Assembly (NCBI GenBank): GCA_002350845.1 | Contig: DEFL01000027.1 | Coordinates: 28,245 to 92,244, forward strand | Reading direction: 5' to 3' | DNA from: Christensenella sp. UBA2853 | Lineage (GTDB): Bacteria; Bacillota; Clostridia; Christensenellales; Aristaeellaceae | DNA: 64,000 nucleotides | Shown: positions 25,308-34,097 of the stretch, in pieces | How positions within the stretch are numbered: the stretch's first letter is position 1 | Layout of the letters: every line of letters begins with the position of its first letter | Position numbers and translations under genes: made by a program | The notes under the pieces: model-generated | What the model was told of the DNA's origin: nothing | What the model saw: only the letters and a program-made list of their open reading frames with translations | The model's database searches: none

Positions 25308-26194
25308 CCCCCCGTGATGCAATCCGGAATGCCGCTGCCGCTCTGGAGGCACGCGGCGTTCCGGATTCTCTTTATGATGCCGCTCAGCTTCTTTCTTTTC
25401 TGACCGGCAAAAATGCACTGCTGCTCCGGCTGGATACGGACACAGAGCTGACAGAAGAGACGCTTGCCGCGTTTCATGACCTGTGTGCCCGCCGCGCACA
25501 GCGGGAGCCGCTTCAGTATATTCTGGGCTCCGTCTCCTTCCTCGCCCACGAGTTTCATGCGGACGCAAGAGCGCTGATCCCGCGTCCGGAAACAGAACTG
25601 CTCGCAGAGCGCGTGATCGCACTCGTCACAGATGGTTCTCTCCGCAGTGTGCTCGATTTGTGCTGTGGTACCGGGTGCATCGGCATTTCGATCGCTCTCG
25701 CCTGCCCGGATTGCGTTGTCACACTCTCCGATCTTTCCCATGACGCGCTTTCCCTGGCACAAGAGAACGCCGCCGCGCTCGGGGCATCCGTGCAGTTTCT
25801 GGAAGGCGATCTCTTCACACCGACCGGCGCTGCAGCCTACGATCTGATCGTCTCCAACCCTCCGTATATTCCTTCTGAAGACTGCCTCAGTCTTCAGGCC
25901 GAGGTCCTCCGGGAGCCGCACATGGCTCTGGAAGGCGGACGCGACGGCTTGGATTTTTACCGGCGCATCGCGCAGGACGCGCCTGCCCATCTCCACCGGG
26001 GCGGTCATCTTCTGGTCGAGTGCGGGGACGGAGAAGCCCAGTCCATTTCTGCGCTATTTGCCCAGGCCGGGTTTGACATCGTGGGCATATACGAAGATTT
26101 TCAGTCACTTCCCCGCATTGTGCATGCGCAGCTGCCGCATTCCATAGAAAGGTTCGATGCCGATCATGCTGGAAAAGTATCAATGGATCTCTGA
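25304..26194 (+). CDS. prmC: Peptide chain release factor N5-glutamine methyltransferase
   Basis: 296 residues. N-terminal helical domain (about 1-75), then a Rossmann methyltransferase domain with LIPRPETELL, LDLCCGTGCIG and the catalytic NPPYIPSED. It methylates the glutamine of the GGQ motif in RF1 and RF2. Translation begins at TTG 25304, whose last two bases overlap the DUF1385 stop; GAGG is about eight bases upstream. The prfA gene, encoding its substrate, begins 38 bases before its end. Confidence 0.95.
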   Translation: MTPRDAIRNAAAALEARGVPDSLYDAAQLLSFLTGKNALLLRLDTDTELTEETLAAFHDLCARRAQREPLQYILGSVSFLAHEFHADARALIPRPETELLAERVIALVTDGSLRSVLDLCCGTGCIGISIALACPDCVVTLSDLSHDALSLAQENAAALGASVQFLEGDLFTPTGAAAYDLIVSNPPYIPSEDCLSLQAEVLREPHMALEGGRDGLDFYRRIAQDAPAHLHRGGHLLVECGDGEAQSISALFAQAGFDIVGIYEDFQSLPRIVHAQLPHSIERFDADHAGKVSMDL

Positions 26195-27239
26195 GCGCTA
26201 CCGTGAACTCACGGAAATGATCTCGCAGAGCGAGGTCATAGCAGATCCCAAAGCGTATCAGACAGCGCTCAAAGAACGCTCCCAGCTTCAGGAGCAGGCT
26301 GATGCATGGGATGCCTACCAGAAGCTCCTCGAACATCTTTCCCAGGCGAATCAGATGGCATCCGACCCCGATCTTCAGGAACTCGCTGAGGAAGAAATCA
26401 AAGAACTGGAAAAAACCAAAGCCGAAATGGAAAAGCAGCTGCTTGTCCTTCTGCTTCCCAAGGATCCGGACCGTGACCGTTCCGTCGTCATGGAGATCCG
26501 TGCCGGGGCCGGCGGTGAGGAAGCCTGCCTCTTCGCAGCTGATCTGATGCGAATGTATGAGCACTTCGCTGCCCGCCATCACTTTCGTCTTGAACCGGTT
26601 TCTCTCAGCGATACTGAACTCGGCGGTTTCCGCGAGGCAGTGTTCATTGTTTCCGGGGCCGGCGCATGGTCTCTTCTGAAGTTTGAGAGCGGTGTCCACC
26701 GCGTCCAGCGCGTCCCCATCACCGACTCCACCGGCAAAAAGCAGACCAGTACCTGTACCGTGGCCGTTCTGCCGGAAGCTGAAGAAGTCGATATCCAGAT
26801 CGATCCCAAAGACCTGCGCATTGACGTCTACCGTTCCACCGGTCACGGCGGGCAGTGCATCAACACGACGGACTCTGCCGTCCGCATTACCTATCTTCCC
26901 ACAGGCCTTGCTGTCACCTGTCAGGACCAGAAATCCCAGCTCCGGAATCGTGAGACAGCCATGACGCTCCTGCGTTCACGGCTTCTGGAATCCCTGCGCA
27001 GCCAGGCAGATGCCGATTACGCTGAAAAGCGCCGTGTCCAGGTCGGAACCGGGGATCGTTCTGAGCGTATCCGCACCTACAATTTTCATGAAAGCCGGGT
27101 TACGGATCACCGCATCGGGCTGACCCTCTATCGCATTGATGACATCATGAACGGTGATCTCGACGAGATCATTCAGGGCCTGCAGATGGCTGAGCAGGCA
27201 AAAAAACTCCAGGAATTATCCGGAAACATCAGCATTTGA
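26157..27239 (+). CDS. prfA: Peptide chain release factor 1
   Basis: 360 residues. The codon-recognition motif PxT is PIT at 187-189, marking RF1 (UAA/UAG). The GGQ motif is at 231-233 in STGHGGQCINTTDSAVR. Domain order and length are normal. ATG 26157 follows AAAGG closely; ATG 26166, which gives MLEKYQW as in most homologues, is an alternative start. It overlaps prmC and is followed 14 bases later by sua5. Confidence 0.97.
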   Translation: MPIMLEKYQWISERYRELTEMISQSEVIADPKAYQTALKERSQLQEQADAWDAYQKLLEHLSQANQMASDPDLQELAEEEIKELEKTKAEMEKQLLVLLLPKDPDRDRSVVMEIRAGAGGEEACLFAADLMRMYEHFAARHHFRLEPVSLSDTELGGFREAVFIVSGAGAWSLLKFESGVHRVQRVPITDSTGKKQTSTCTVAVLPEAEEVDIQIDPKDLRIDVYRSTGHGGQCINTTDSAVRITYLPTGLAVTCQDQKSQLRNRETAMTLLRSRLLESLRSQADADYAEKRRVQVGTGDRSERIRTYNFHESRVTDHRIGLTLYRIDDIMNGDLDEIIQGLQMAEQAKKLQELSGNISI

Positions 27240-27253
27240 AAGGATCTATCGCC

Positions 27254-28312
27254 ATGTATCAAACGCAGGTGAAACCAGCTTCTGATCAGGTGCTCCGGGA
27301 GGCTTCCCGCCTTCTGCACGCCGGTGAGCTGGTCGCCTTTCCCACGGAAACCGTTTACGGGCTCGGTGCCAATGCGCTCAACAAAGACGCCGTCCTCTCC
27401 ATTTTTGCTGCCAAGGGCCGCCCTGCGGACAATCCTTTGATTGTTCATATCTGGGATCCTGCCCAGCTTGAAGATCTCTGCACGATCCCGGACGGCGCGT
27501 CCCTTCTCATGGAGCGCTTCTGGCCAGGTCCCCTGACCATTCTCATGCCGCGCAAAGAAACCATTCCGCTTGAAGTGACAGCCGGTCTTCCCACGGTCGC
27601 GATCCGCATGCCCAGTCATCCTGTCGCTGCCTCGCTGCTCAAAGCATGCGGCCTGCCGATCGCTGCTCCGTCAGCCAACCGTTCCGGCAAACCCAGCCCG
27701 ACCAGCGCACACTATGTGTTTCAGGATATGGACGGCCGCATTCCTCTGATTATTGACGGCGGCCCCTGCGATGTCGGCGTCGAATCCACCGTGATTGACC
27801 TCACGCACGGGACACCGACCATCCTGCGTCCCGGCGGCATTACCCGGGAAATGCTCGAGTCTGTCCTGGGCCGGGTGGATGTGGCCGGCAGTGTGCTCCG
27901 CCCCCTGCAGAAGGGTGAAAAAGCACTCTCCCCCGGCATGCGCTACAAACATTATTCTCCCGACGGCCAGGTCACGCTGGTGGAGGGCGAAGAAAGCGCG
28001 GTCATCCGTGCACTCTCTGTCCTCTGCCATGACGCACAGGAAAAAGGATATCGCGCCTGTGTCATGTGCTTTACCGAGCATCTGACCCAGCTGGCGGACT
28101 GCACACCGCATGATATCGGTTCCATCCACGATCCATCCGCAACCGCGCAGTGTCTCTTTGACACCCTTCGTCACCTGGATGATGAAAAGATGGATGTGAT
28201 CTTTTCCGAGGTGGTCCCGACCACCGGTGTCGGACTGGCTGTCATGAACCGCCTCGGGCGTGCCGCCGCATTCCGCACCGTATCGGCAGAGGCCGTCCTG
28301 TCCGAGCGCTAA
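27254..28312 (+). CDS. L-threonylcarbamoyladenylate synthase (Sua5 type)
   Basis: 352 residues: YrdC domain (about 10-200, with GELVAFPTETVYGLGANA and SANRSGKPSPT) plus a C-terminal Sua5 domain joined by the KGEKALSPGMRYKHYSPDG linker. It makes threonylcarbamoyl-AMP from threonine, bicarbonate and ATP for t6A37 of tRNA. The start at 27254 is supported by AAAGGATC upstream. Last gene of the DUF1385-prmC-prfA-sua5 unit; its stop codon is within the following palindromic terminator. Confidence 0.95.
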   Translation: MYQTQVKPASDQVLREASRLLHAGELVAFPTETVYGLGANALNKDAVLSIFAAKGRPADNPLIVHIWDPAQLEDLCTIPDGASLLMERFWPGPLTILMPRKETIPLEVTAGLPTVAIRMPSHPVAASLLKACGLPIAAPSANRSGKPSPTSAHYVFQDMDGRIPLIIDGGPCDVGVESTVIDLTHGTPTILRPGGITREMLESVLGRVDVAGSVLRPLQKGEKALSPGMRYKHYSPDGQVTLVEGEESAVIRALSVLCHDAQEKGYRACVMCFTEHLTQLADCTPHDIGSIHDPSATAQCLFDTLRHLDDEKMDVIFSEVVPTTGVGLAVMNRLGRAAAFRTVSAEAVLSER

Positions 28313-28350
28313 AAAACATGTCCCGCTGGATCCAGCGGGACATGTTTTTT
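28311..28350. terminator. Perfect 40-bp palindrome, bidirectional terminator
   Basis: Every base from 28311 to 28350 pairs with its partner about the centre between 28330 and 28331. The 14-bp core ends in six A on the left and six T on the right (seven T in total). It therefore has a U-run in both directions and serves both sua5 (plus) and metG (minus). The sua5 stop codon overlaps its first two bases. Confidence 0.95.
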
Positions 28351-28364
28351 TCGTGTTCAGTTCA

Positions 28365-30308
28365 TCAGCAGAGCTTGGCACCGGCAGGAATCGTGTCACT
28401 GAGCATCAGCAGCTCCAGTTTTCCGTCCTTTTCAGCGCTGAGCAGCATGCCGCAGGACTCAAAGCCCATCATCTTGCGCGGTGCAAGATTGGTGCAGGCC
28501 ACGAGCGTTTTTCCAACCAGATCCGCCGCCTGATAATAGGCTGCGATGCCGGACAGAATCTGACGCGGTTTGCCGGATCCGTCATCGAGCTGGAATTTCA
28601 GCAGCTTCTTGGACTTGGGCACATTCTCGCAGGCAACCACTTTGACGACGGTCATATCGACCTGCTCAAAGGTGTCAAAAGCGATCTCCGGCTTGAATGT
28701 CACTGTGCTCTGCGGTTCTTCCTTGGCCGCCTTGGCATCGGCGATCTCCTGCAGTTTCTTGACGGGATCCATGCGCTCAAACAGGATTTCCGCGGTTCCA
28801 ACCTGGCCCCCCACCGGCATGCCGTCAAAGGATGCCAGAGAGGCCAGTCCGCCGTTGGGAACGTTCAGCTGGCGGAGAATCTTTGCGGACGTTTCAGGCA
28901 GATAGGCTTCGAGAGCGACTGCCGCGAAACGAATGGATTCAAGCAGATTGTAAAGAACGGTGCCAAGACGCGGTGCCTTTTCCGGATCTCTGGCCAGAAC
29001 CCACGGCGTGGTCTCATCGATATATTTGTTTGCCCTTCTGAGCAGAACAAAGATTTCATCAATCGCGTCCGCCACATGCAGGCCTTCCATCTGCTTGGCA
29101 ACTTTGCCGGGCATCGCCAGAGCGACTGCGCGCAGATCATCATCAATCTCTTCGCATGCCGTCGGAGCCATAATTTTGCCTTCAAAGTACTTATGGTCCA
29201 TGGCGATGGTGCGGTTGACCAGATTGCCCAGGATATTGGCAAGATCCGCATTGATGCGCTCAATGAGCAGAGAGTAGCTCAATGCGCCGTCATTGGCAAA
29301 GGGCATTTCGTGCAGGACGAAATAGCGCACGGCATCCACACCGAAAAGATCCACCAGATCATCCGCATAGATCACATTGCCCAGGGATTTGGACATCTTT
29401 TCGCCAGCACCGGATTCATTGCTGCTGACCAGAAGCCACGGATGACCAAACACCTGCTTGGGCAGCGGTTCACCCAGTGCCATCAGGAAGATGGGCCAGT
29501 AAATGGTATGGAAGCGGATGATATCCTTGCCGATCAGGTGCAGATCAGCAGGCCAGAACTTCCTGTAATGCTCATCCGATGCGCCGTCCGGATCATACCC
29601 GCAGAAGGTAATATAGTTGGTCAGTGCGTCCAGCCAGACATAAACGACATGACCGGGATCGAAATCCACAGGAATGCCCCAGGTAAACGATGTGCGGGAA
29701 ACGCACAGATCCTGAAGACCCGGTTTGAGGAAGTTGTTGATCATTTCATTCTTCCGGCTCTCAGGCTGGATGAATTCAGGATGGCTTTCAATATGCTCAA
29801 TCAGACGGTCGGCATACTTGCTCATTTTGAAGAAATAGGCTTCTTCTTCCGCATCCTGCACTTCACGTCCGCAGTCCGGGCAGCGGCCGTTCACCAGCTG
29901 GCTGGGCGTCCAGAAGGACTCGCAGGGCGTGCAGTATTTTCCGACATACTTTCCCTTGTAAATATCACCCTGGTTGTACAGCCGCTTAAAGATCTTCTGA
30001 ACCTTAACCATGTGCTCAGGGTCTGTCGTCCTGACAAAACGGTCATAGGAAGTATTCATCAGGTCCCAGATCCGTTTGATCTCACCGGACACCTGGTCCA
30101 CATACTGCTGGGGAGAGATGCCGGCAGCTTCAGCCTTTGCCTGAATCTTCTGGCCATGCTCATCCGTGCCGGTCTGGAAATAGACATCGTATCCTTCCAT
30201 GCGCTTCCACCTTGCGATGGCATCAGCAAGAACAATCTCATAGGTGTTCCCGATGTGCGGCTTGGCAGAGGTATAGGCGATGGCAGTAGAAATATAATAT
30301 GGTTTCAA
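28365..30308 (-). CDS. metG: Methionine-tRNA ligase
   Basis: 647 residues from a TTG start at 30308, chosen because GGGAGG is seven bases upstream and the resulting N-terminus MKPYYISTAIAYTSAKPHIGN is typical. Class I catalytic domain with HIGN at 18-21 and KMSKS in GEKMSKSLGN; a zinc knuckle with CTPC and CPDC; anticodon-binding helices; and a C-terminal OB-fold tRNA-binding domain (last 105 residues, DMTVVKVVACENVPKSKKLL). It charges initiator and elongator tRNA-Met. An antisense open frame of over 700 codons is a reading artefact. Confidence 0.96.
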   Translation of the reverse strand: MKPYYISTAIAYTSAKPHIGNTYEIVLADAIARWKRMEGYDVYFQTGTDEHGQKIQAKAEAAGISPQQYVDQVSGEIKRIWDLMNTSYDRFVRTTDPEHMVKVQKIFKRLYNQGDIYKGKYVGKYCTPCESFWTPSQLVNGRCPDCGREVQDAEEEAYFFKMSKYADRLIEHIESHPEFIQPESRKNEMINNFLKPGLQDLCVSRTSFTWGIPVDFDPGHVVYVWLDALTNYITFCGYDPDGASDEHYRKFWPADLHLIGKDIIRFHTIYWPIFLMALGEPLPKQVFGHPWLLVSSNESGAGEKMSKSLGNVIYADDLVDLFGVDAVRYFVLHEMPFANDGALSYSLLIERINADLANILGNLVNRTIAMDHKYFEGKIMAPTACEEIDDDLRAVALAMPGKVAKQMEGLHVADAIDEIFVLLRRANKYIDETTPWVLARDPEKAPRLGTVLYNLLESIRFAAVALEAYLPETSAKILRQLNVPNGGLASLASFDGMPVGGQVGTAEILFERMDPVKKLQEIADAKAAKEEPQSTVTFKPEIAFDTFEQVDMTVVKVVACENVPKSKKLLKFQLDDGSGKPRQILSGIAAYYQAADLVGKTLVACTNLAPRKMMGFESCGMLLSAEKDGKLELLMLSDTIPAGAKLC

Positions 30309-30512
30309 AAAGGTTCCTCCCTTCGGATGATCAGCAGAAGTCATCCCGCCACGTGCATGCAGCACGCTTCCGGATATCGTCTCTCCTGTACAGGATTCTT
30401 TCCCCTACAGATATGAACTGTATAAGTATGCCACGTTTTTTAAAAATCGCAACCATTAATTCTTCGGTCCCGGCCAAATCCGGATGGAAATTTGCAGCCT
30501 GACGCCTGGATA

Positions 30513-31307
30513 TTACTTTTTCGTGCAGTCTGCCCCTTGATAGGAAGGAAACAGCGCATCTGCCGCATGTTTTCCTGCATCCTCACCGCACAGGTTATAT
30601 CCCCGCTGATAATAATGGAACGCGTCCTTCATCAGTCCCTCTTCGCGCATGCTTTCAAAGCGTGTGGAAACCAGACAGACATCCTCGCGTTCTGCGGCAA
30701 TCGCTTTCTGCCACCGGTTCACGGCATCATATCTTGTCTCTGCCCCGGGCAGATTACATTGACCGATCGCGATCATCATCAGCTTTTCGATCCCCTGTGA
30801 GCGCATGACATCCAGCATGCGCAGGAACATGTCGCGATAGGCAGCCTCCTCTGTGCCAAGATCTCCATCCGTTTCTCCCTGACACCATAAAACATACCTG
30901 TGGGGCACAGTATGCCCGCTGCTTTGCATAAATGCAAGCGCATCATGCATGCGCTGCATGGCATCATTCAAATACGGACTGCCGGGCTGCCACTCCTTCA
31001 TGCACGAACCGCCTTTGGAAGCTGATACAGCCAGAACGGGAACCCGAGTCCGCGCATACCATGCATTCACAAAGGAGGTCACAAGACTCCCCGTCTTCAT
31101 GGTGCCGTCATTGATACCGCCCTGCCTGTTTTCATCTTTTCCAAAAGGTTCCGCGATTGGAAACAGCTGGAAAGGCGCAGAGACTGCACGGTATTCCCAG
31201 CCGGCCCCGGGAATCAGCTCCGGCGCTGTCTCCGGCCATCTCTCACTGGTGATACCCCGGCCGGCCATATTGGACTGGCCCATAAACATCCACAGATCCG
31301 CCTGCAT
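30513..31307 (-). CDS. SASA-family carbohydrate esterase
   Basis: 264 residues. SGNH-type fold of the sialate O-acetylesterase/CE6 group: block I GQSNMAG near residue 10 supplies the catalytic Ser, the WCQGETD segment is block III-like, and a late DAFHY supplies Asp/His. Such enzymes remove acetyl groups from sialic acid or plant xylan. No signal peptide is visible, so it is probably intracellular. ATG 31307 with GGGGAG upstream is preferred over a GTG 14 codons earlier. No sugar-utilisation genes are adjacent. Confidence 0.85.
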   Translation of the reverse strand: MQADLWMFMGQSNMAGRGITSERWPETAPELIPGAGWEYRAVSAPFQLFPIAEPFGKDENRQGGINDGTMKTGSLVTSFVNAWYARTRVPVLAVSASKGGSCMKEWQPGSPYLNDAMQRMHDALAFMQSSGHTVPHRYVLWCQGETDGDLGTEEAAYRDMFLRMLDVMRSQGIEKLMMIAIGQCNLPGAETRYDAVNRWQKAIAAEREDVCLVSTRFESMREEGLMKDAFHYYQRGYNLCGEDAGKHAADALFPSYQGADCTKK

Positions 31308-31475
31308 CGCTTCTCCCCCTGCCTCTTTTCCTCTTCTCAGCACCTGCACAGCAAATGCCTTCGTTGCGGAATGGATCTGCAGGTGTTGATAGCATTATAG
31401 ATAACAAGTGCACAGATCACAAGATGAATCCTTTGTCATTTCAATCTGCTTTCTGTATCATTCACGCTCTTTCTC

Positions 31476-31504
31476 TTGTCTTTTCCTGCCCCGGCGGATA
31501 CAAT
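31476..31504 (+). promoter_or_regulatory. Promoter of the DUF4003 gene
   Basis: TTGTCT (31476-31481), 17-base spacer, TACAAT (31499-31504), 55 bases before the start codon. Confidence 0.65.
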
Positions 31505-31558
31505 CATCATCGTGGAGCAGATACTGAGCTGCATATCTGCACACAGAAAGGATGCACC

Positions 31559-32527
31559 ATGAACAATACACTGCTTGCAACTTCACAGCGCATGATCGAA
31601 TTGCGTGACATACTGAAAAAAGTGTTTCGTTTTGAAAGCTCCTATATTTATCCCGTCTGTGCCGCTGCCCTCCTCCAGAGTGAGGAGCCGCTGTCGGAAG
31701 ATGAGCTGACGCGTGCCAGAGACCTCGTGCGCCAAAGCACCGGCATTTTCTCAAACTTCCGCAGCATGATGCTTATGCCGACCGCATGCTATCTCGCAGC
31801 CCATGGCAATGATACCGCCTATCTGCATGAGGCACTTGATCTCTATGAGCGCCTCAAGAAAACCTTCAGGGGATCTGAATATACAGCCCTGCTCTCCCTT
31901 GTTCTTCCCGATCTTGAGGATGCGGATGCGCTGATTGCGCGCGGTCATGAACTCTATCGCCAGATGAACAAAGCACATCCCCTTCTGACAGGTTCAGAGG
32001 ACAAGCCTGCCGCCGTTCTGATGGCCGCGAGCACAAAATCCGATGAAGACCTCATGCGCGATATGGAAGATGCCTATCGTCGTCTGAAAAGCTCGATTTC
32101 CTTTGCCGACTCCAACAGCATCCAGACTCTCGCCCAGATGCTGGCCGGCGGTGATACATCCGCCGCAGTGGACCGTCTTCTTGCTCTTCTGGACCAGCTT
32201 GACCATGCAGGGAGAAAATACGGGAAAAGCTATGAACTCTCCGCGCTCGGCGTGCTGGCCCTGCACGGTCCCGAGCCGCAGCAGATCGTGGAAGACATGC
32301 TGGAAGCCGATGCATTCCTCCGGGAACAGAAAGGATACGGTTTCTTCGGCTACAGTGCCAGAACGCGGCTGATGCACGCCGCCATGCTGGTGGGTGCCGA
32401 TCTGAAGCATACCCAGAACCCCTATGTGATGACCTCCACCATTTCCATGGTCATCGCCATGAATGCAGCCATGTGCGCCATTGCCGCGAGCTCCGCTGCT
32501 TCTTCCTCTTCATCGTCCTCCCATTGA
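31559..32527 (+). CDS. DUF4003 family protein
   Basis: 322 residues, helical repeats throughout, matching DUF4003 (proteins of Bacillota with no known role). The C-terminus is low-complexity: alternating Ala/Met helix then a serine run. No signal peptide. AAAGGATG lies upstream of the ATG at 31559; an open frame extends 68 codons further 5' across the promoter and is not used. Single-gene unit with promoter and terminator. Confidence 0.75.
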   Translation: MNNTLLATSQRMIELRDILKKVFRFESSYIYPVCAAALLQSEEPLSEDELTRARDLVRQSTGIFSNFRSMMLMPTACYLAAHGNDTAYLHEALDLYERLKKTFRGSEYTALLSLVLPDLEDADALIARGHELYRQMNKAHPLLTGSEDKPAAVLMAASTKSDEDLMRDMEDAYRRLKSSISFADSNSIQTLAQMLAGGDTSAAVDRLLALLDQLDHAGRKYGKSYELSALGVLALHGPEPQQIVEDMLEADAFLREQKGYGFFGYSARTRLMHAAMLVGADLKHTQNPYVMTSTISMVIAMNAAMCAIAASSAASSSSSSSH

Positions 32528-32540
32528 TCTGCATAAAGAA

Positions 32541-32573
32541 AGCCCTCTGCCGTGAAGCAGAGGGCTCACTTTA
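32541..32573 (+). terminator. Intrinsic terminator after DUF4003 gene
   Basis: AGCCCTCTGC/GCAGAGGGCT 10-bp stem followed by CACTTTAT. The T-run is weak, but on the minus side the stem is preceded by AAAGAA, so it may serve the convergent MATE gene as well. Confidence 0.75.
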
Positions 32574-32578
32574 TATCC

Positions 32579-33934
32579 TCAATCATCTGAAAGACGTTCT
32601 CTTTTTTCTCTCCAGCACCGGGCAAAGTACACGATTTCTGCCGCGGCCGTCAGTGTCCAGCTGAAAATATACAGCAGATACAGGGAACGGATCGTGTGGA
32701 AATAGGCGAACACAGTATAGACCCAGATCACCCGGAAAACACAGGACCCAAGGATGACAATCACAGTAGGCACCACACTCTTGCCAAGGCCTCTGGATGC
32801 GGCAATGGTACAGTCCATAAAGGCCGAGAAACCGTAGGAAATGCCCATGACCGTCAGTCTGTGCATGCCGGCCTCGATGACTTCAGGATCCCTGGTAAAG
32901 ATTGACAGAAACTCTTTTCCAAACAGGACCAGCATCAGCCCCATGAACAGACCCACACCCAGGGACAGCAGAAGGGACAGTGTATAGCTGCGAATCACCC
33001 GTTTCCGCTTTCCTGCACCATAGTTCTGGCTCATAAAGCTGGAGCAGGCCGTATAGATCGCAGCCATCACATCATACACCAGGCCGTCAGCATTCGCAGC
33101 CGCTGAATTGCCTTCCACCATGACCGCATCAAATGTATTGACGCCGGCCTGCACAAAAAGATTGGCGATGGCAAAAATCGCGTTCTGAAGACCGGCAGGG
33201 ATGGACAGGGAGAGGATTTGTCTTGCTTTGGAAGGCGTAATCCGCAGATGCCGCATCGTCAGGCATGCAGCCTCTGTTCTGTGCATCAGCGAAAGCACGA
33301 TCAGCACCGCAGCCATGCTCTGACTGACAGCTGAGGCCAGCGCGACACCGGCTTCCGCCATATGACAGACGATCACAAAGAACAGGTTCAGGAGCACATT
33401 CAGCACGCCCGCACACGACAGGAAGACCAGTGGTCTTTTAGTGTCTCCGCCCGCCGAAAGAACGGCGCTTCCGTAATTGAACACAGCCGCCCCTGGCATG
33501 CCCAGAGAATAGAGTTTCAGATAGGTTACAGCCCCGTCTATCAGTTCACTCTTGGTTCCCAGGAGCTGAAGCAGCGGTCCTGAAAACAGCATGCCGACAG
33601 CCAGGAGCACAAGGCCTGTGATCACCATCAGAAGGAATGCGGTATGAATGGATTCCTGCACGTCACGGTCTCTGCCTGCGCCGAGATACCGTGCCACAAT
33701 GACATTGATGCCGCTGCCCATGCCGATCAGAAAACCGGTAAAAAGCGAGACAAGAATCGCAGTGGATCCGACAGCGCCCAGCGCACGTGCACCGGCAAAC
33801 TGGCCGACCACGGCGATATCGGACATATTAAAAAGGACCTGCAGAAGGTTCGACAATACCAGGGGCAGAGAAAACAGGACAATCTGACGAAAAAGAGGAC
33901 CTTCCGTCAGTTTCATTTCTTTTCGGGCAAGCAT
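32579..33934 (-). CDS. MATE family efflux transporter
   Basis: 451 residues with 12 predicted membrane helices in two similar halves. The N-terminal LTEGPLFRQIVLFSLPLVLSN and the NMSDIAVVGQFAGARALGAVGS segment are typical of the DinF/NorM superfamily. MATE proteins use Na+ or H+ gradients to export cationic drugs or metabolites; substrate unknown. A second MATE gene lies at 40532-41884, in a different subgroup. GGAAGGTG is upstream of the ATG. Confidence 0.9.
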   Translation of the reverse strand: MLARKEMKLTEGPLFRQIVLFSLPLVLSNLLQVLFNMSDIAVVGQFAGARALGAVGSTAILVSLFTGFLIGMGSGINVIVARYLGAGRDRDVQESIHTAFLLMVITGLVLLAVGMLFSGPLLQLLGTKSELIDGAVTYLKLYSLGMPGAAVFNYGSAVLSAGGDTKRPLVFLSCAGVLNVLLNLFFVIVCHMAEAGVALASAVSQSMAAVLIVLSLMHRTEAACLTMRHLRITPSKARQILSLSIPAGLQNAIFAIANLFVQAGVNTFDAVMVEGNSAAANADGLVYDVMAAIYTACSSFMSQNYGAGKRKRVIRSYTLSLLLSLGVGLFMGLMLVLFGKEFLSIFTRDPEVIEAGMHRLTVMGISYGFSAFMDCTIAASRGLGKSVVPTVIVILGSCVFRVIWVYTVFAYFHTIRSLYLLYIFSWTLTAAAEIVYFARCWREKRERLSDD

Positions 33935-34035
33935 GCATGCACCTTCCAGTCAGTCAATGCCGTTTTCGGACGGCCGATAGATTATAGCACACTTCCGGCT
34001 TTTGTTCTTCATCTGCTCTCAATTGCCCAAACGCA

Positions 34036-34064
34036 TTGACACTCCAAAGTGATTTCGCTATGAT
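34036..34064 (+). promoter_or_regulatory. Promoter of metY-metA
   Basis: TTGACA (34036-34041), 17-base spacer, TATGAT (34059-34064). The leader to the ATG is under 35 bases, too short for a SAM or T-box riboswitch. Confidence 0.9.
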
Positions 34065-34097
34065 TCCGAATATATACTTCATCAGGAGGGATTCCAT

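Noticed and set aside
28260..30416. Open frame of over 700 codons on the plus strand antisense to metG
   Set aside because: metG is unmistakable on the minus strand with all motifs. The antisense frame has no recognisable domain or ribosome binding site; it arises from codon bias.
30309..30512. T-box leader for metG
   Set aside because: The minus-strand leader has a small hairpin but no convincing AGGGTGGNACCGCG-type T-box sequence or specifier stem.
33935..34097. SAM riboswitch upstream of metY-metA
   Set aside because: A good promoter leaves a leader of less than 35 bases, too short for any known SAM riboswitch.
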